DNA of 64,000 nucleotides from Desmodus rotundus. Its lineage: Eukaryota > Chordata > Mammalia > Chiroptera > Phyllostomidae. This document shows positions 21,040-31,964 of the stretch, one piece after another; position 1 is the stretch's first letter; each line of letters starts with the position of its first letter. The position numbers and the translations under genes are program-made. Below the pieces are notes generated by a model. The model was not told where the DNA came from. It made no database searches and worked only from the letters and a program-made list of their open reading frames with translations. The DNA is taken from assembly GCF_022682495.2 (NCBI RefSeq), contig NC_071392.1:109296896-109360895 (forward strand), written 5' to 3'.

Positions 21040-21660
21040 TGCTGCCAGGTCTACTTGCAGCCTCTTCTCTCGGCTCCCACCTCACCCTAGGTTCTGCCTA
21101 CACCAAGCTCCAAACCCTATGTTCTCTCTTCCCTCTAGCTTTGTTCATGCTTTTCTCTACCAGCAGTCTCTCCCCACACTTTTGCTGAAATTACTGAATT
21201 GATCCTTTAGCTCTCAGATTAGATATTGCCTCCTCCAGGAAGCCTTCCCTGACCTCACACCACTCTCCAAAGCCATGAACTTATTTCTGTTGCAAGATCG
21301 TGTTATATGGTCATTAACTATTTATCTGTTTGTCTTTTTCACTAGACAACAAATTGGCCAATATTTTCTGTAAAGAGCTGACAGGAAATAGTTTAGCCAT
21401 TTCTGTCATAATCACTAAATTCCGTTTTTTGTAGTATGAAAGCAGCTATACACAACATGTAAACAAGTGAGCATGACTGTTTCTAATAAAACTTTATTTA
21501 CAAAAACAAGTGGTAGGCCAGATTTAGCCCACAGGCCGCAGTTGGTCCTACACTAGACAATGAGATTCTCAAAGCAGAAAATGTTTGTGTTCAACTGTCC
21601 CAGCTGGCACAGAGAAAGTCCTTGATACTCCAGGAACAAAGGAATGGTGTTGAAAAATGT
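21040..21660 (+). mobile_element. L2 LINE 3' end, split by a hAT element
   Basis: The first part (21040-21349) reads 'ctcctccaggaagccttccctgacctcac', 'tatttatctgtttgtcttttt' as in L2. The second part (21553-21660) continues with 'gagattctcaaagcagaaaatgtttgtg' and 'ctggcacagagaaagtccttga'. The interruption is the hAT element of the next entry. Confidence 0.8.
21350..21552 (+). mobile_element. hAT-Charlie-type element with 8-bp target-site duplication
   Basis: The element of 203 bp has the hAT body 'tatacacaacatgtaaacaag', 'taataaaactttatttacaaaaac' and 'gcccacaggccgcagttgg'. It is flanked on both sides by ctagacaa (21342-21349 and 21553-21560), the 8-bp duplication size known for hAT transposons. 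Non-autonomous. Confidence 0.85.
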
Positions 21661-22439
21661 GTGCAATCCCTGTCAGCACCTGGTAGAACTTAATTAACTC
21701 ATCATATTCCTAAGGTTTGGGCATTAGGCCTCAGCCTGGGTACAGCTGGACCGTTTCACGCACTGGGAGTGCTCCAAGCCAGAACTTGGAGAACGCACCG
21801 TCTCCAAGGCTCACTTCCAGGAAGGCACGCTCACCTGTTTCTCAATCTTCAATCTCGCCTCTCTCTACCCACTCAGAGCCTGCCACTCCAGACAGGTGCT
21901 GCCAACGCCCCTTCCAGTGGACACGATTGCTTCTCTGGGACCCTGTCTCTGCTGCCACCAGGCACGTGCCTGTCCTGCCCTCTGCCAAGCAGTCTCTACA
22001 GATGCTGTGGAACCACTGGGGTTTCAAAACCCCACAGTGAAGGACTGTGTTTTGATGGAGAAAGCCCCAACTTCACACAGTTTGATGGGAACAATGAATT
22101 CTTCCCAGGAACCCCTCATGAGTCAGTGGTGGGGACGGGGCCAGGCAGAGGAAGAAGCCAGAGACTTCCGTCATGCTGCAATCAGGACTACCCTTTCCCT
22201 TAAGGTCTGAGGTTTTGTTCCTTGGATAAGCTCCTTGGCCCAGCTCTGAATTATTCCAGAAGGAGCTCACTCTCATAAAAAATCTTGATTCCTCCTGCAA
22301 ATAGCCTCCTACTGATCCAGCCTAACATTTTATTAAATATTTTACATAAGCATGAAACTTCACCTGCACAGAATTTAGCTTTAATCCCTATCTGCCAGGT
22401 TCAAAGCCCCTCTGGGTAAACATGGGGGACTGCACTGTT
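21661..22439. other. No recognised feature
   Basis: Mixed unique DNA. Plus-strand frames of 107-144 residues at 21717-22210 overlap each other in different frames, so they are not independent evidence of a gene. Confidence 0.45.
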
Positions 22440-23085
22440 GGTCCCAATTCTTACTCCAGCATGTCATCGTCTCGCCCCTGGCTGGGGAACTCGCAAGCCC
22501 CTCCTACTCTACCTCATTGGTTTTTGGTCCGGCCATGTGACTTACTTTGGCCAATAAAATGGCAGCAAGCATAGTCAAGTAGAGGCCTCAAATGTGCATG
22601 GACGGGTCTCTAGCCCTTTGGGCTCCTCCCATTCTCCACTAGAAGATTATGCTTTGGAGAGCTGCTGGTCCAAGAAGGAAGCTCTATGGCCCTGGCCAGG
22701 TGGCTTGGTTCGTTGTTCCATACACCAAAAGGTCATGGGTTCAATTTCCAGTCAGAGTACATACCGAGGTTGCAGGTTTGATCCCTGGTCGGGGTGCATA
22801 CAGGAGGCAACAAATCAATATTTCTCTCCCTCTCTGTCCCTTCCTCTTTCAAAAGGAATCAGTAAATACATATATCCTCAGGTGAGGATTAAAGAAAAAA
22901 AGAATGAAGCTCTGTGGACAAACTTGAACCCAACCCACTTCCTGGAATCCAGCCTGGCTCAGTCAAGACCAGCCAAACCCCAGCCAACCCACAAACCCAT
23001 GAGGAAGAAAAATAAATGCTTGTGTTTTGCCATCGAGTTTGGGGTGGCAGCGTTATTGCAGCAGTAACCAAAATAATAAAGGAGG
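22440..23085 (+). mobile_element. LTR-like repeat, family A, copy 2, split by a VES SINE
   Basis: The left part has 'ggtccggccatgtgacttactttggccaataaaatgg' and the right part 'gaggaagaaaaataaatgcttgtgttttgcc' and 'gttattgcagcagtaacc'. The order matches copies at 6360-6741 and 31965-32345. Interrupted at 22690-22902. Confidence 0.6.
22690..22902 (+). mobile_element. VES SINE (bat tRNA-derived SINE)
   Basis: Starts ccctggccaggtggcttgg, has a B-box-like ggttcaatttc at 22738-22748, the second copy of the box (ggtttgatccctgg), and ends with tatatcctcaggtgagg and an A-rich tail. It is flanked by 15-bp direct repeats with two mismatches, aaggaagctctatgg at 22675-22689 and aatgaagctctgtgg at 22903-22917. 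It is diverged from the consensus I remember, so not young. Confidence 0.92.
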
Positions 23086-23640
23086 ATGCTGTCTCCAAAT
23101 CTTCCACATTCACCTCCATGAACTGATTTATGGGGGAATCTAATGCCTGGGGTTGCCTGCTTCCCCAGCAACAGCTCTGACCATTTGAATCTAGCTCTGT
23201 ATTTCCCTAGCTACTGGGAAAGTTCTGACCTTTGGAAACCTCCGGTCTTCATTTCGTTTGGACTTGCTTTAAACAAGTTCTGAAGTTCTATGGAAGCTCC
23301 CCTGGTCACTGTGGGCTGTGAGGAGAGTTTCTGAGTTGCATCTTCTGGAAAAAAAGAACAGGCCTATCCAGATTCAAAGGGTTGGGGAAATTGCACCCAA
23401 AAAAAGCCAGATGCACAATGGCCGTCGTTAACAGTGCAGGGCTACAGGGACAGAGCTCACCTTGAGTCAACTGCTCTCGGCAAATGAATGAGGAATCGAT
23501 GGCCTTGATTCCAAGGTTGCCAGCAGAGTCCAGTCTTGTAGGCATGAACCAGAGCCTCTGAAATTTAGGAACTGGGTGAACCCACCGGAGTAAATCTTAA
23601 ATACAATGTGTCGCTATCTGATGGGAAAACTTGTTGAAAA
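23086..23640. other. No recognised feature
   Basis: Unique DNA of mixed composition. Confidence 0.45.
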
Positions 23641-23649
23641 GTTATGGTA

Positions 23650-24110
23650 GATTTTTGGGAAATGTTGGTAATTATTCACTTCCCCTCATCCACATCCTTT
23701 TGCAATTTGATTTCCCAAGTCCTCCCACCAAGAGATGGAGTGAATTTCCCCAACCCTTTAAATCTGGATGGGCCTGGTGATTCACCTTGACCGAGAAAAT
23801 TCAGAAAAAATCACATTCTGCCACTTCTAAGCCTAGGCCTCACGACATAGGGCATGCTTCCATTTGCCCCTCCTGTGAACAGGCCTGGGCTAACTCACCT
23901 GGTGAGAGGTGCCATGAAGGCCCAGTGTGTCATCCCAGCAGAGGTCATCCTGGACCAGTCCACCCTGCAGTTAGCCATGCCACACGGGTGAGTCTGGCCG
24001 AGACCAGAAGAGCCACCCCACTCAGCTCAGCCCATCTTGCCACCTTAAAGAATCTTGAGCTAAGTAAATGGTGGTTGTTTTAAACCAACCACTCCCATGA
24101 TTTCAGAGTG
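23650..24110 (+). mobile_element. ERVL-type LTR-like repeat, family D
   Basis: 'ctgccacttctaagcctaggcctcacgac', 'catgccacacgggtgagtctggccgag', 'cttgagctaagtaaatggtggttgttttaa' form the order of a mammalian LTR including its 3' end. Family name not assigned. Confidence 0.45.
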
Positions 24111-24129
24111 GTTATCATGCAGCAAAACT

Positions 24130-24885
24130 GATAGAATTGCTATTACTGAAAATGCATTCAAACCACCTCACACCCATCAGGATGGCTACCACAAAAATAG
24201 TAGAAAATAACAACTGTTCGCAAAGATGTGGAGAAACAGAAATGCTTGTATCCTGTTAGTGGGAATGCAAAATGGTACAGCTCCTGGGGACAGTATGGCG
24301 GCTCCTCAAAAAATAAAAATAGAATTACGATATGATTCAGCAATCCCACTTCGGGATATATGCCCAAAAGTATTGAAAGCAGGATCTGGAAGAGGTCCAT
24401 AGCAACATAGAGGTCCAATAGCCACAAGGTGGACACGCCCCAAGTGTCCATCGACAAATGAATGAATAAGCAAAATGTGGTCTGTACTGTGTGTGCAATG
24501 GAATATTATGCAGCCTTATAAAGGAAGTAAATTTCTTACGTAGGCTACAACATGGATGACCTTTGGGGACATTATGCTAAGTGAAACAAGCCAGTCCCAA
24601 AAAGACAAATACTACACAATTCCACTTATATAAGTTCCTAGAGTCATCAAATTGGTAAGACAGAAAACAGAACGGTGGTTGCCGTAGGATGGCGGGAGAG
24701 GGGAATGAGAGGTTGTTTAGTGGGGACAGAGTTTCGGTTTTTCAAGATGAAAAGAATTCAGGAAGTGGATGGTTGCACAACAATGGGAAGGTACTTAATG
24801 TCACTGAACTGTACCCTTAAAAGTTGTTAGGATGGCAACTGTAGTGTAATGCATATTTTTCCACAATTAAAAATAAAATGAAATG
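24130..24885 (+). mobile_element. L1 LINE, 3' end of ORF2 plus 3' UTR
   Basis: Contains the ordered L1 signatures 'caccacc...cagg atggcta', 'gtggagaaacagaaatgcttgta', 'atggaatattatgcagcctt', 'acattatgctaagtgaaac', 'cggtggttgccgtagga', and an A-rich tail after 24860. Frames are broken, so no ORF2 protein can be made. It is the clearest L1 in the window. Confidence 0.9.
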
Positions 24886-25065
24886 GTGTTGGGAACTTCC
24901 TGGAAGTAACCAGTATTCAGAGAACCATTCACCGCTTCGTGAAAAGGCATGGGCTACAAGGAGAGGAGGAAAGAGGCACAAATACCACTGGAAAATGCCG
25001 GGGAGCGGGGGGTGTTTCAAAGGGCACTCAGAATGGAGGGACTGTGGGGTTAACTTTGGACACTG
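24886..25065. other. No recognised feature
   Basis: Short unique stretch after the L1 tail. Confidence 0.4.
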
Positions 25066-25540
25066 AATTCATCAGGATACTTTAGACGGCAAGTGACAGA
25101 AAATTAATCCACCTTAGTTTAAAGCAGAACATGAAGTTTTCTGAAGTTGCTGGGAACCGCAAATGCATTAGAGAAGGGCCTTGCCAGCAAGGCTCGGTCA
25201 GCAGGTCTGGCTCCCTCTCCTCTCACCTCTGTGTGGCTTTATCCTCTCTAAGAGCTCTGGCTGCCACAGCTCCTCACCCTCCTCCAGCATAGTAAGCCCA
25301 GAGAAGCATGGCTTCTCCTCCAGCTCCCAGCTCCCACGGGAAAAAACCAGGAGACAGCACATGACTGGTTTAACATGGATCCCATACCCACTCCTGGACC
25401 AGTCGTGGTGTCTAAGGGAAGGGGGGATTCTGCCTGGCCTAGCCTGGGTCATGTGACCCCTGTGGCCTCAGTTTGATGAGATTTGCTTCTGAGAAGGCAG
25501 GTGGGGACACACACTGTGTGTCTTGTTGGGCAGACACACA
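25066..25540. mobile_element. Ancient interspersed repeat, unnamed
   Basis: 'aattcatcaggatactttagacggcaagtgacag', 'ctctgtgtggctttatcctctc', 'gtcatgtgacccctgtgg' resemble an old dispersed repeat carrying 'tgggtcacgtg' blocks. I cannot name it. Confidence 0.4.
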
Positions 25541-25699
25541 GTTACTACCGTCCAGACTGGTTGCTATTACATTAGAGTGAAGGTCATCTGGGGACATGCT
25601 CCCCCCTGGTGAGGACCCATATACCAAGTTCTCAGTACAACATAAACGTAAAGATGCCAAGCTTTGGGGAATATTAGACATGAATGTGAGGCTCAACTC

Positions 25700-25860
25700 C
25701 ATCACCAACTAGCAGTGTGAACTTGGACAAGACCTTAACCTTCTAAAGCCTCGGTTTCCCCATTTACAAAATGGGTTTAATATTACAGGGCTGGTGTGAA
25801 TGTAAAATATGGGAAAGCTTATAAGCTGTCTCTTGCTGTGCTTGGTGCATTGTGAGCATT
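25700..25860 (+). mobile_element. MIR SINE
   Basis: 'ccaactagcagtgtgaacttggacaagacct', 'cggtttccccatttacaaaatgggtttaata' and 'ggtgtgaatgtaaaatatgggaaagc' follow the MIR order. Confidence 0.8.
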
Positions 25861-27040
25861 GAAAATTCAATTTAGAACAGCAGTAACGAGAACACTGCCT
25901 CTCAGCCCGGTCCGTCTGCTGCCTGCCCTGCCCGGTCCCTATGGCAGGCGGAACAGCTGTCATTCATTCAGGCCCTATTTGAGCGCCTCTGTGTGCAGGT
26001 GTACCCCAGAGGGCGGTGGGTGGCGGTTTGCACTGGGTTACTGCCAGGGCCAGGCCTGGGATCAGGCAAGGGAGGGGCTTAGGGTCACATTTAAGGAACC
26101 TCCGCTTTCAGAGTCTGGCAGCTGCAGGGTGAGCCCCTGAGAGGGGTGTCCCCTTAAATGTTGTGCCCCAGGCCCCCACTCACCTCACCCTCAGGCTGGC
26201 CCTGCACACAGAATTACATTGTTTAAGGATCTTGTTAGCAGTGGAGTCTTGGGCCAAACCCGGCCCCACAGAATCAGAACACCCACGGGTGGACACAGGA
26301 CTCTGAGAAGTTCTCCTCCCCAGTGACTCTTATGCCGTCATCCCAGACCCAGGCTGAGGACTGGCCTCGAGACCAGGCTGCCCCGAGTCCCAGTGCAGGG
26401 GTTTGTCTGCAGAGATGCCTCGGGGCGCCACAGGGCTGGGGGTCGAGGGGCCGTACCCCCCACCTCAACCCTTCAACTACGCTAAACTTTTTACGTAATG
26501 GGACTTCACATAGGATGTCATTTGGTAAAAGAGACCTATGGCTTAAAACAAAAAATTTGAGAGCATCCGGGCTAGAAGGGGAATTGAGGCATTTGAGAAG
26601 CTCTTCATTAAACAGATGGCCAGGCTGCTCCTCCCTAGGCGACAGGGAAGAGCTGGAGCCAGACCCTGGCTGGCCCGTCTGCCCTCTCCCCTGCACGCCA
26701 CCCCCTGGGACTGACCTAGGACGGCCTGAGCTCCGCCTCCCCCGGGCTGGCCTCCCTCAGCGGCCTCTCTGGGCTGGGTTGGGGGTCAGGGCAGGAAGGA
26801 AGGCTGTGCTCTCATCTCCTCCTCCTACCCCAGAAGATCTGGGCCCCGAGGTCCCGTGGGGAGACCCCCTTCAGGCAATCCAAAGGTTCCAGGAGGACAA
26901 ACTATGGGGACGAGGGAGCTTCCATTCTGAGCCCCACAGCCGGCCTCCCAGCGGACCTCCTCCAGGTCCCTTCTCCTCTGAATCAAAAAGCCCAGATTTA
27001 CAGGTGATCTTGTTTTCTAAAGTGTTTTTCTCATAAACTT
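25861..27040. other. Mostly unrecognised; small L2 fragment near 25960-26000
   Basis: 'gtcattcattcaggccctatttgagcgcctctgtg' at about 25960 looks like a short L2 piece. The 237-residue plus-strand frame 26323-27036 is the longest in the window but is Pro/Arg/Ser-rich, spans MIR-like text near 26600, and has no family signature. I treat it as chance. Confidence 0.4.
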
Positions 27041-27780
27041 AGAAATGTCTCCAAATCTTCCTTTGAATTATTCTTTAAAAGGAATTAAACTATGTTACTT
27101 CAATGCTTCTAAGAAAACGCTGCCTCCTCTCCAGGGCGTCATTTCTGATCTCAATGCTGCTGATTTGGGAGCGTTTGGCTTCATTTCTGCCACTCAGTGG
27201 TGCAACCCTGGAGGGAAATCTCTAAGGGCTTTGTGATAGGGGAGTTATTGTTTTGCTTTGTTTTGTGTGTTAAGAAATTAACCCCCCCAAAAGCAAAGAA
27301 TTCCAACGGAGAACTGGCACCTGCACGACTAATCGAGGATGAATAAGTGCCGTGATCGCGCAGCTCCGTTCAAAGACCCAGAAAGGAGAAATCAGCTCTC
27401 CACGCGCTCAGCAGCCACCCTGTGGCCCCCGCCAGCCACAGCCTCTCACACTTGGATTGAACTGTGTCTTCACATTAAAGCAGAAATGGATTACATCTCC
27501 AAAGGAGACAGGAAAATGATTTGACACTGTGTATATAATCTAATTCAAATCATGGGCCCCTAATCGACATTTAATTGATGTAATAATGTTTGTTCATGAT
27601 GGTAAATAAACAAAATATATAAACAGAAACATCTTCTTTGATGTTTAATGACTGCTTAGCAGCTATTTGGGTCAGAGCTACTGAGCTCTAATAAACAAAT
27701 GCTTAATAATCAATTGAAATGCATTTCTCTGGTTATTGCCTTATTAAATCAGGATCCAGCTCCAGCTGCAGAACGTCCCT
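27040..27780. promoter_or_regulatory. Strong candidate enhancer-like conserved noncoding block
   Basis: About 740 bp free of recognised repeats, with a core at 27520-27760 of very low GC packed with developmental-type motifs: TAATCGAC near 27561, TTAATTGATG near 27572, TAATAATG near 27581, forkhead-like ATAAACA at 27606-27612 and 27691-27697, and TAATAATCAATTG near 27704. Flanks are GC-rich. No coding potential. Conservation must be tested. Confidence 0.45.
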
Positions 27781-28825
27781 TCCACGGAAAAGAAAACAGG
27801 AAAGGAAGAGGCCGTAGTGCCAGGCCCAGTGTTCGCGGCGAGTGGAAACGAGCCGCTCTTCTCTCTCTACCCCGCAGTCAGATGCAGCTCTGCAGACAGG
27901 CTTGCGTGTGCCCTGGACTTCACTGCGTTACAGCAAAGTCTGTCTCCTTCTCAACTTGATTTTTCATTAGAAATCCGCCTCCACTGCCTAAGGGACGGGA
28001 GAGCCCGTGTAAATGAAACAGGCCACGTGAAGAGCTTAGGGCGTGCCCGGCAGGTAGTAAGTACACAACGAATGGCCGTCATCACCACAGCCCTGGCTTG
28101 TCTCCACTCTTCCGCGCCTGGGTGAAATTCACTCTTGGTCACTTCTTGCCTCAGTTTGTTTCGTTTTGTTTTGTTCTTTTTTATTTTTTTTTTCAGAAGG
28201 TAAGTCTCATTTTTCAGAGCCCAGGTCAGGCCGCATCTTGCCGTCTCACCTAGCAGGTCCATCAGCTGCCAAGCCATGTCCAGGGAAGGGCCACAGCTGG
28301 CCTGGTGGCAGCTGGGTCCCCATCAGGGCTGCCTCCAGCTGGAGCTCTGACCACTTCTTGCTCCTTCTTATGCTCCTGGCACCTGACAGCATCCTTTTCT
28401 GTGTCACCTCTGGCCCTCACGCTTCCCGGAGGGGGGCCTGTTGTTGGGACCCCAAGCAGGGCAAGCAGATGTGCCCTGGATATAAAGGTTCTGTTTCCCG
28501 TTTCTAAAGATTGCTCCCAGAGCCCAGCTTCAGAGAATCAAGCGCGAAGTGACTCCAGGTGTTTCCCCCTTACCGCTACAGCCTCCCTCGACCCCCCTGG
28601 GCCAGCCTCCCCTTTCTCTCCTTGCCTCTCCCCTCCTCTCTTCTCTCTCCTCCCCTCCTCTGGACACAACCAGTAACTAGGGTCTGTCTGCCCAGGGGAA
28701 GCAGGAGAAGCAGGCGTCAGCTGCCCAGGTACAGAGCCGAGGAAGGGAGCAGTGAGGGAGGGCAACAATGATGAGATAAAGTAAAGACCATTTGGTGCCA
28801 GTAGAACTTGAAAGAGAGCAAATAG
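27781..28825. other. No recognised gene; T-rich tract at 28160-28200
   Basis: GC-rich unique DNA containing a T-rich stretch. No exon or repeat recognised. Confidence 0.4.
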
Positions 28826-28836
28826 CCCCCCCCCCC
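28826..28836. repeat. Poly-C run
   Basis: Eleven consecutive C. Minus strand is a G run. Confidence 0.9.
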
Positions 28837-28896
28837 GGGGATGACTGTGGATGGGAAGCCCCATTGGATTGACTCCCAAGTGCTTGATGGTCCCAT

Positions 28897-28911
28897 GGCG
28901 CCATCTTGTGG
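28897..28911 (-). promoter_or_regulatory. CTCF-like motif
   Basis: The plus strand reads GGCGCCATCTTGTGG; the reverse complement CCACAAGATGGCGCC fits 14 of 15 positions of the CTCF core CCASYAGRKGGCRSY. Outside recognised repeats. Binding is inferred. Confidence 0.5.
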
Positions 28912-29409
28912 TCAATCTATGTAATGACCAAAGGGGCCCGCACCTACTGACCGAGTCCTCTAGGTTCCTTCTAAGGTTCCTGATCCTTAGCCCGAGATTC
29001 AAGTAGTGTCCAAGCCCTTCCTTAGACCTTGGAAATTCAACTATTCACCCCTCTGGGAGGGATGGAAATAGAGGGAGAGTATAGAGGAGAAATGGAAGAC
29101 AGAGAGGGCAGAGCAAGGGGACAGAAGGGTGCCAGGGGACTCAGAGAGGGTTCGCAGACAAAAGCTGGTCTGAAAAGACAAAAGGGTCCTGGAAGACAGG
29201 ATGTCAAGGGAAAGAAAGCCCCTTGTGAACAGAAGAGGCACAGCTGCAAAGACGGGGCCCCACGTGACCTCTACTGGAGCCCTGGATTCCCAAGACACGT
29301 TGGGCTGGGCATCTGGAGTGGGGGAGCCAGACTGAGGGGAGGGGGAGACAAAGAGCTCCTCCTCCTCTGCCCCCACGCCCCACCCTTCTCTCCCAGCAGC
29401 ACCCCCTCG
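28912..29409. other. No recognised feature
   Basis: Purine-rich GAGA-type text at 29080-29240; no gene. Confidence 0.4.
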
Positions 29410-29436
29410 CCCCCACCCCCCCCCCCCCCCGCCCCC
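29410..29436. repeat. C-rich tract with 15-C run
   Basis: A run of 15 consecutive C at 29416-29430 with flanking C blocks; the minus strand could form a G-quadruplex. Confidence 0.9.
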
Positions 29437-29629
29437 GACAGCCTCAGAGAGCAGTGTGGGATGGGATGGCATGGTGAAAAACTGTAGAGACAAGGGACCT
29501 GGGCCTTTGTAGCTCTGGAGACAACCTCTCCCCGGCCCCCGGCCCCTTGACCCTGCCAGGGGGCCCCACTTTGCTGATGTATTCCTTTTGTTCCAAGTCC
29601 ATACGCCGACTTTTAGGGGTTGTTATTGA

Positions 29630-29705
29630 ACGCTCAGTCTTGGGAGTCAGACTGCCTAAGTTTCTGCCTGTGCTCCACACCTTTCCTGACTGTATGACCT
29701 TGGTC
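29630..29705 (+). mobile_element. MIR SINE fragment
   Basis: 'gggagtcagactgcctaagttt' followed by 'tttcctgactgtatgaccttgg' matches MIR order. Confidence 0.6.
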
Positions 29706-29714
29706 ATACAGTGA

Positions 29715-30100
29715 GCTGGCTGAAGGCAGATATGTCATCATGGCCAACTTTGTCCTCCCTGAACGTTGCTTGGGGACTAGCGTGTGACAGGGGCTCCACA
29801 CATACATGTTCATTGATTAACCATGTCAGGACGGAGGTGCCAAGTCCACCATGCTTGTAAGCAATAAATGAATAAGTGAGTCCCAAAGCCACCCTTGGCT
29901 CAGGCCACCTTGAACCTCACAGCTTATCCAAATGCACCAAGCCTTTTCCTGTATCCCAGCCTTTGTACAAGCTGTTTCCTCTGCCACAAACACCCTTGCC
30001 TCTTGTCTCAACCTGAAATACTGAAACCCAAGCCCAATTCTCCCTGCCCTCCTGCAAGGGCTTTCTCTGCCCCTCCAGTTACAGCAAGGTTCCCAGGAGA
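29715..30100 (+). mobile_element. L2 LINE fragments
   Basis: Two consecutive L2-like segments: 29715-29880 ends 'tcattgattaaccatg', and 29920-30100 reads 'caaatgcaccaagccttttcct' and 'gctgtttcctctgccac'. Confidence 0.45.
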
Positions 30101-30276
30101 ACCAGCCCAGACCTTCATGAGGGCTTAAGGGTGTGGGCCACATGGCAGGATCGTCACCTGTCCACCCACCAGTTCCCCGATAGGCACAGAGCTCCTGGGC
30201 GGTCAGGTAGAGTCTCTCTCCCAGTAACTGTGTGCAGCTGGGGACACTGGGAGCATGGCTGGTCCTCCATGAATAT

Positions 30277-30495
30277 GAGAGGGAGGATAGAGGAAAGGGC
30301 AGGGGAGGGAGGAGGAAGAGAAGGGAAGAGATGGGAATGAGAACCAGATGAAGGAAGGAGAGAGGGGAGGAAGAAAGAAGAAAAGAGGGAGAAAGAAAGG
30401 GAGGAAGAGAATGGGGGAGAGAGAGAGAAGAGGAAAGGAAGGAAGGGAGAGAGAGAGAGGGAATGTGGAAGGGAAGGAGAGAGGGAGGGAGGGAT
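30277..30495. repeat. Purine tract, about 219 bp
   Basis: Almost pure A/G on the plus strand (GAGGGA, GAAAG, GGAGG units) with only a few pyrimidines. The minus strand is polypyrimidine. Such tracts can adopt triplex (H-DNA) structures. Confidence 0.9.
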
Positions 30496-31399
30496 ACAGC
30501 TGCCCTACTTCTCGAAGTCACTTATGGGGGCCTCCTTCCTTGGCAGAGAGGAGGGGCGCTCCTGGTGAGGCAAGCGTGCGCCCCCCATGCCAGCCACCTG
30601 GACCTCTCCCAGGGCTCCCTTCCCACCAACTCTCTCCTGCGCCCGAGGCGAGTGCCGCGCCTGACTCAGATTCTCCCCGAGTAGGCATTTTTCTTCCCAT
30701 GCTGGGGTACAGGCGCAGTCTCTGGGAGCGCGCACACCTGCCACGCCTGTGCTGACACACAGCTTTTCAGAAAATGAGAGGAAGGGAAAGCAGGCTTGGA
30801 TGATGCCGGGGTGGGAACAGCTCCATCCGCCTCTCCTCAGGCTGGGAAAGGGGGGCCTGGGGTTGCCTGATGGGGGCACCCGGAAAGGACTGGGGGGTTT
30901 CTTCCCCGCCGGCCCCCACCCTCCCACGCATTGCCCCTCCTGCACACTGAATGCCGTGAAGGTGTTGAGGACAAGGCTGCCAGCAGGACCAGGCAGACAG
31001 GGAGATGGGTGCACAGGAGAGAAGCCCTCACCCCCCTCACTTGGACAAATGTCAGAGCGGTCCATTCCCATCACCTGCAAACAAGCCCTCCAGAAACACT
31101 GCGCGCAGGCGGCAGCCAGAGTGCACTGGGGCAGTCTGACAAAAGAAAGTGTCCTGTGAAGAACCTTCCATGAGCCCGCTGGTCCCTCTGCGGATGATTC
31201 ATTTGGGTTTGGTTTCTGCTAAAGCAAGGTTGGTGTCACAGCTTCCTTGAAGAGATGAGGGGGAGCTTAGTGCCAGCAGCTGTGGGGGAGGAAAGAGAGA
31301 ACACACCAGGCCCAGACCTGTACCCCAAACCGGACCCTAAAACTTCAACACAAACCAACAAGAATGAGAGCAACAGGAAGCAGAAGCAGTCTTTACTTA
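30496..31399. other. No recognised gene; GC-rich with moderate CpG
   Basis: 30540-30740 holds CpG-rich text but no convincing exon. A 191-residue minus-strand frame overlaps other frames and shows no family motif. Confidence 0.4.
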
Positions 31400-31565
31400 C
31401 TGAGCTAACCACTCAAGTCATTTCACCCTCCCAAAATTCCAGCAGGAGGCCCTTCTCCTCATTTCGCAGAGAACAGCTCAGAGAAGTGAGGTAACTCATC
31501 CCCAGTCACACAGGCAGGCCGTACGAGATGACTCAGGATAGATACACAGCCCACGCTCCGATTTC
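31400..31565 (-). mobile_element. MIR SINE
   Basis: 'tcatttcgcagagaacagctcagagaagtgaggtaactcat' then 'cagtcacacaggcaggcc' matches MIR reversed. Confidence 0.6.
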
Positions 31566-31574
31566 AGAATCCCT

Positions 31575-31791
31575 TTTTTTTAAAGTTTCTTTTTTTAATT
31601 TTTTTTATTGATTGATTGTTTTTAGAGAGAAAGCGGGCAAGACAGAGAGAGGAAGAAAGAGACATCGATTTGTTGTTCCGCTCATTTATGCGTTCATTGG
31701 TTGCTTCTTGCATGTGCCCTGACCGGGGGTCAAACCCACAGTCTTGGTGTATCGGGACAATGCTCCAACCAACTGGCCTACTGGCCAGGGC
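31575..31791 (-). mobile_element. VES SINE (bat tRNA-derived SINE)
   Basis: Plus strand begins with a T-rich tail and ends 'gcctactggccagggcc', the reverse complement of the VES 5' end; the box 'ccgggggtcaaacccacag' is the reversed B-box region. The target-site duplication was not resolved. Confidence 0.88.
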
Positions 31792-31794
31792 CTC

Positions 31795-31915
31795 CTGCAG
31801 TGCTTTCAAAAATACAGATGCCCGGGCCCCATTCCCAGAGGTCCTGATGTAAGTGGTGAGTAGGCACCTGGCTGCGGCCCAGGTGGTGCTGATGTGAAGT
31901 CACAGCAGAGAGCTT
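31795..31915. mobile_element. MER5-like hAT MITE fragment
   Basis: 'gccccattcccagaggtcctgatg' and 'ggtggtgctgatgtgaag' fit MER5. It abuts the VES SINE, which may have landed in or beside it. Confidence 0.5.
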
Positions 31916-31964
31916 CAGCTCCACACTGTCACTCTCATGCAAAGTGAGAGGCCATGGCTGAGAG

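Noticed and set aside
22738..22748. Possible tRNA gene (B box)
   Set aside because: Part of the VES SINE, with no complete tRNA cloverleaf.
22594..23067. 157-residue frame across a SINE
   Set aside because: Spans an LTR and a VES SINE; composite by chance.
24158..24457. 99-residue minus-strand frame
   Set aside because: Antisense of an L1 3' end.
26323..27036. 237-residue open frame, longest in the window
   Set aside because: Low-complexity Pro/Arg/Ser text with no family motif, in GC-rich DNA where stops are rare. It overlaps an antisense frame.
30540..30740. Possible CpG-island promoter
   Set aside because: CpG density is modest and no transcript start motif or exon follows.
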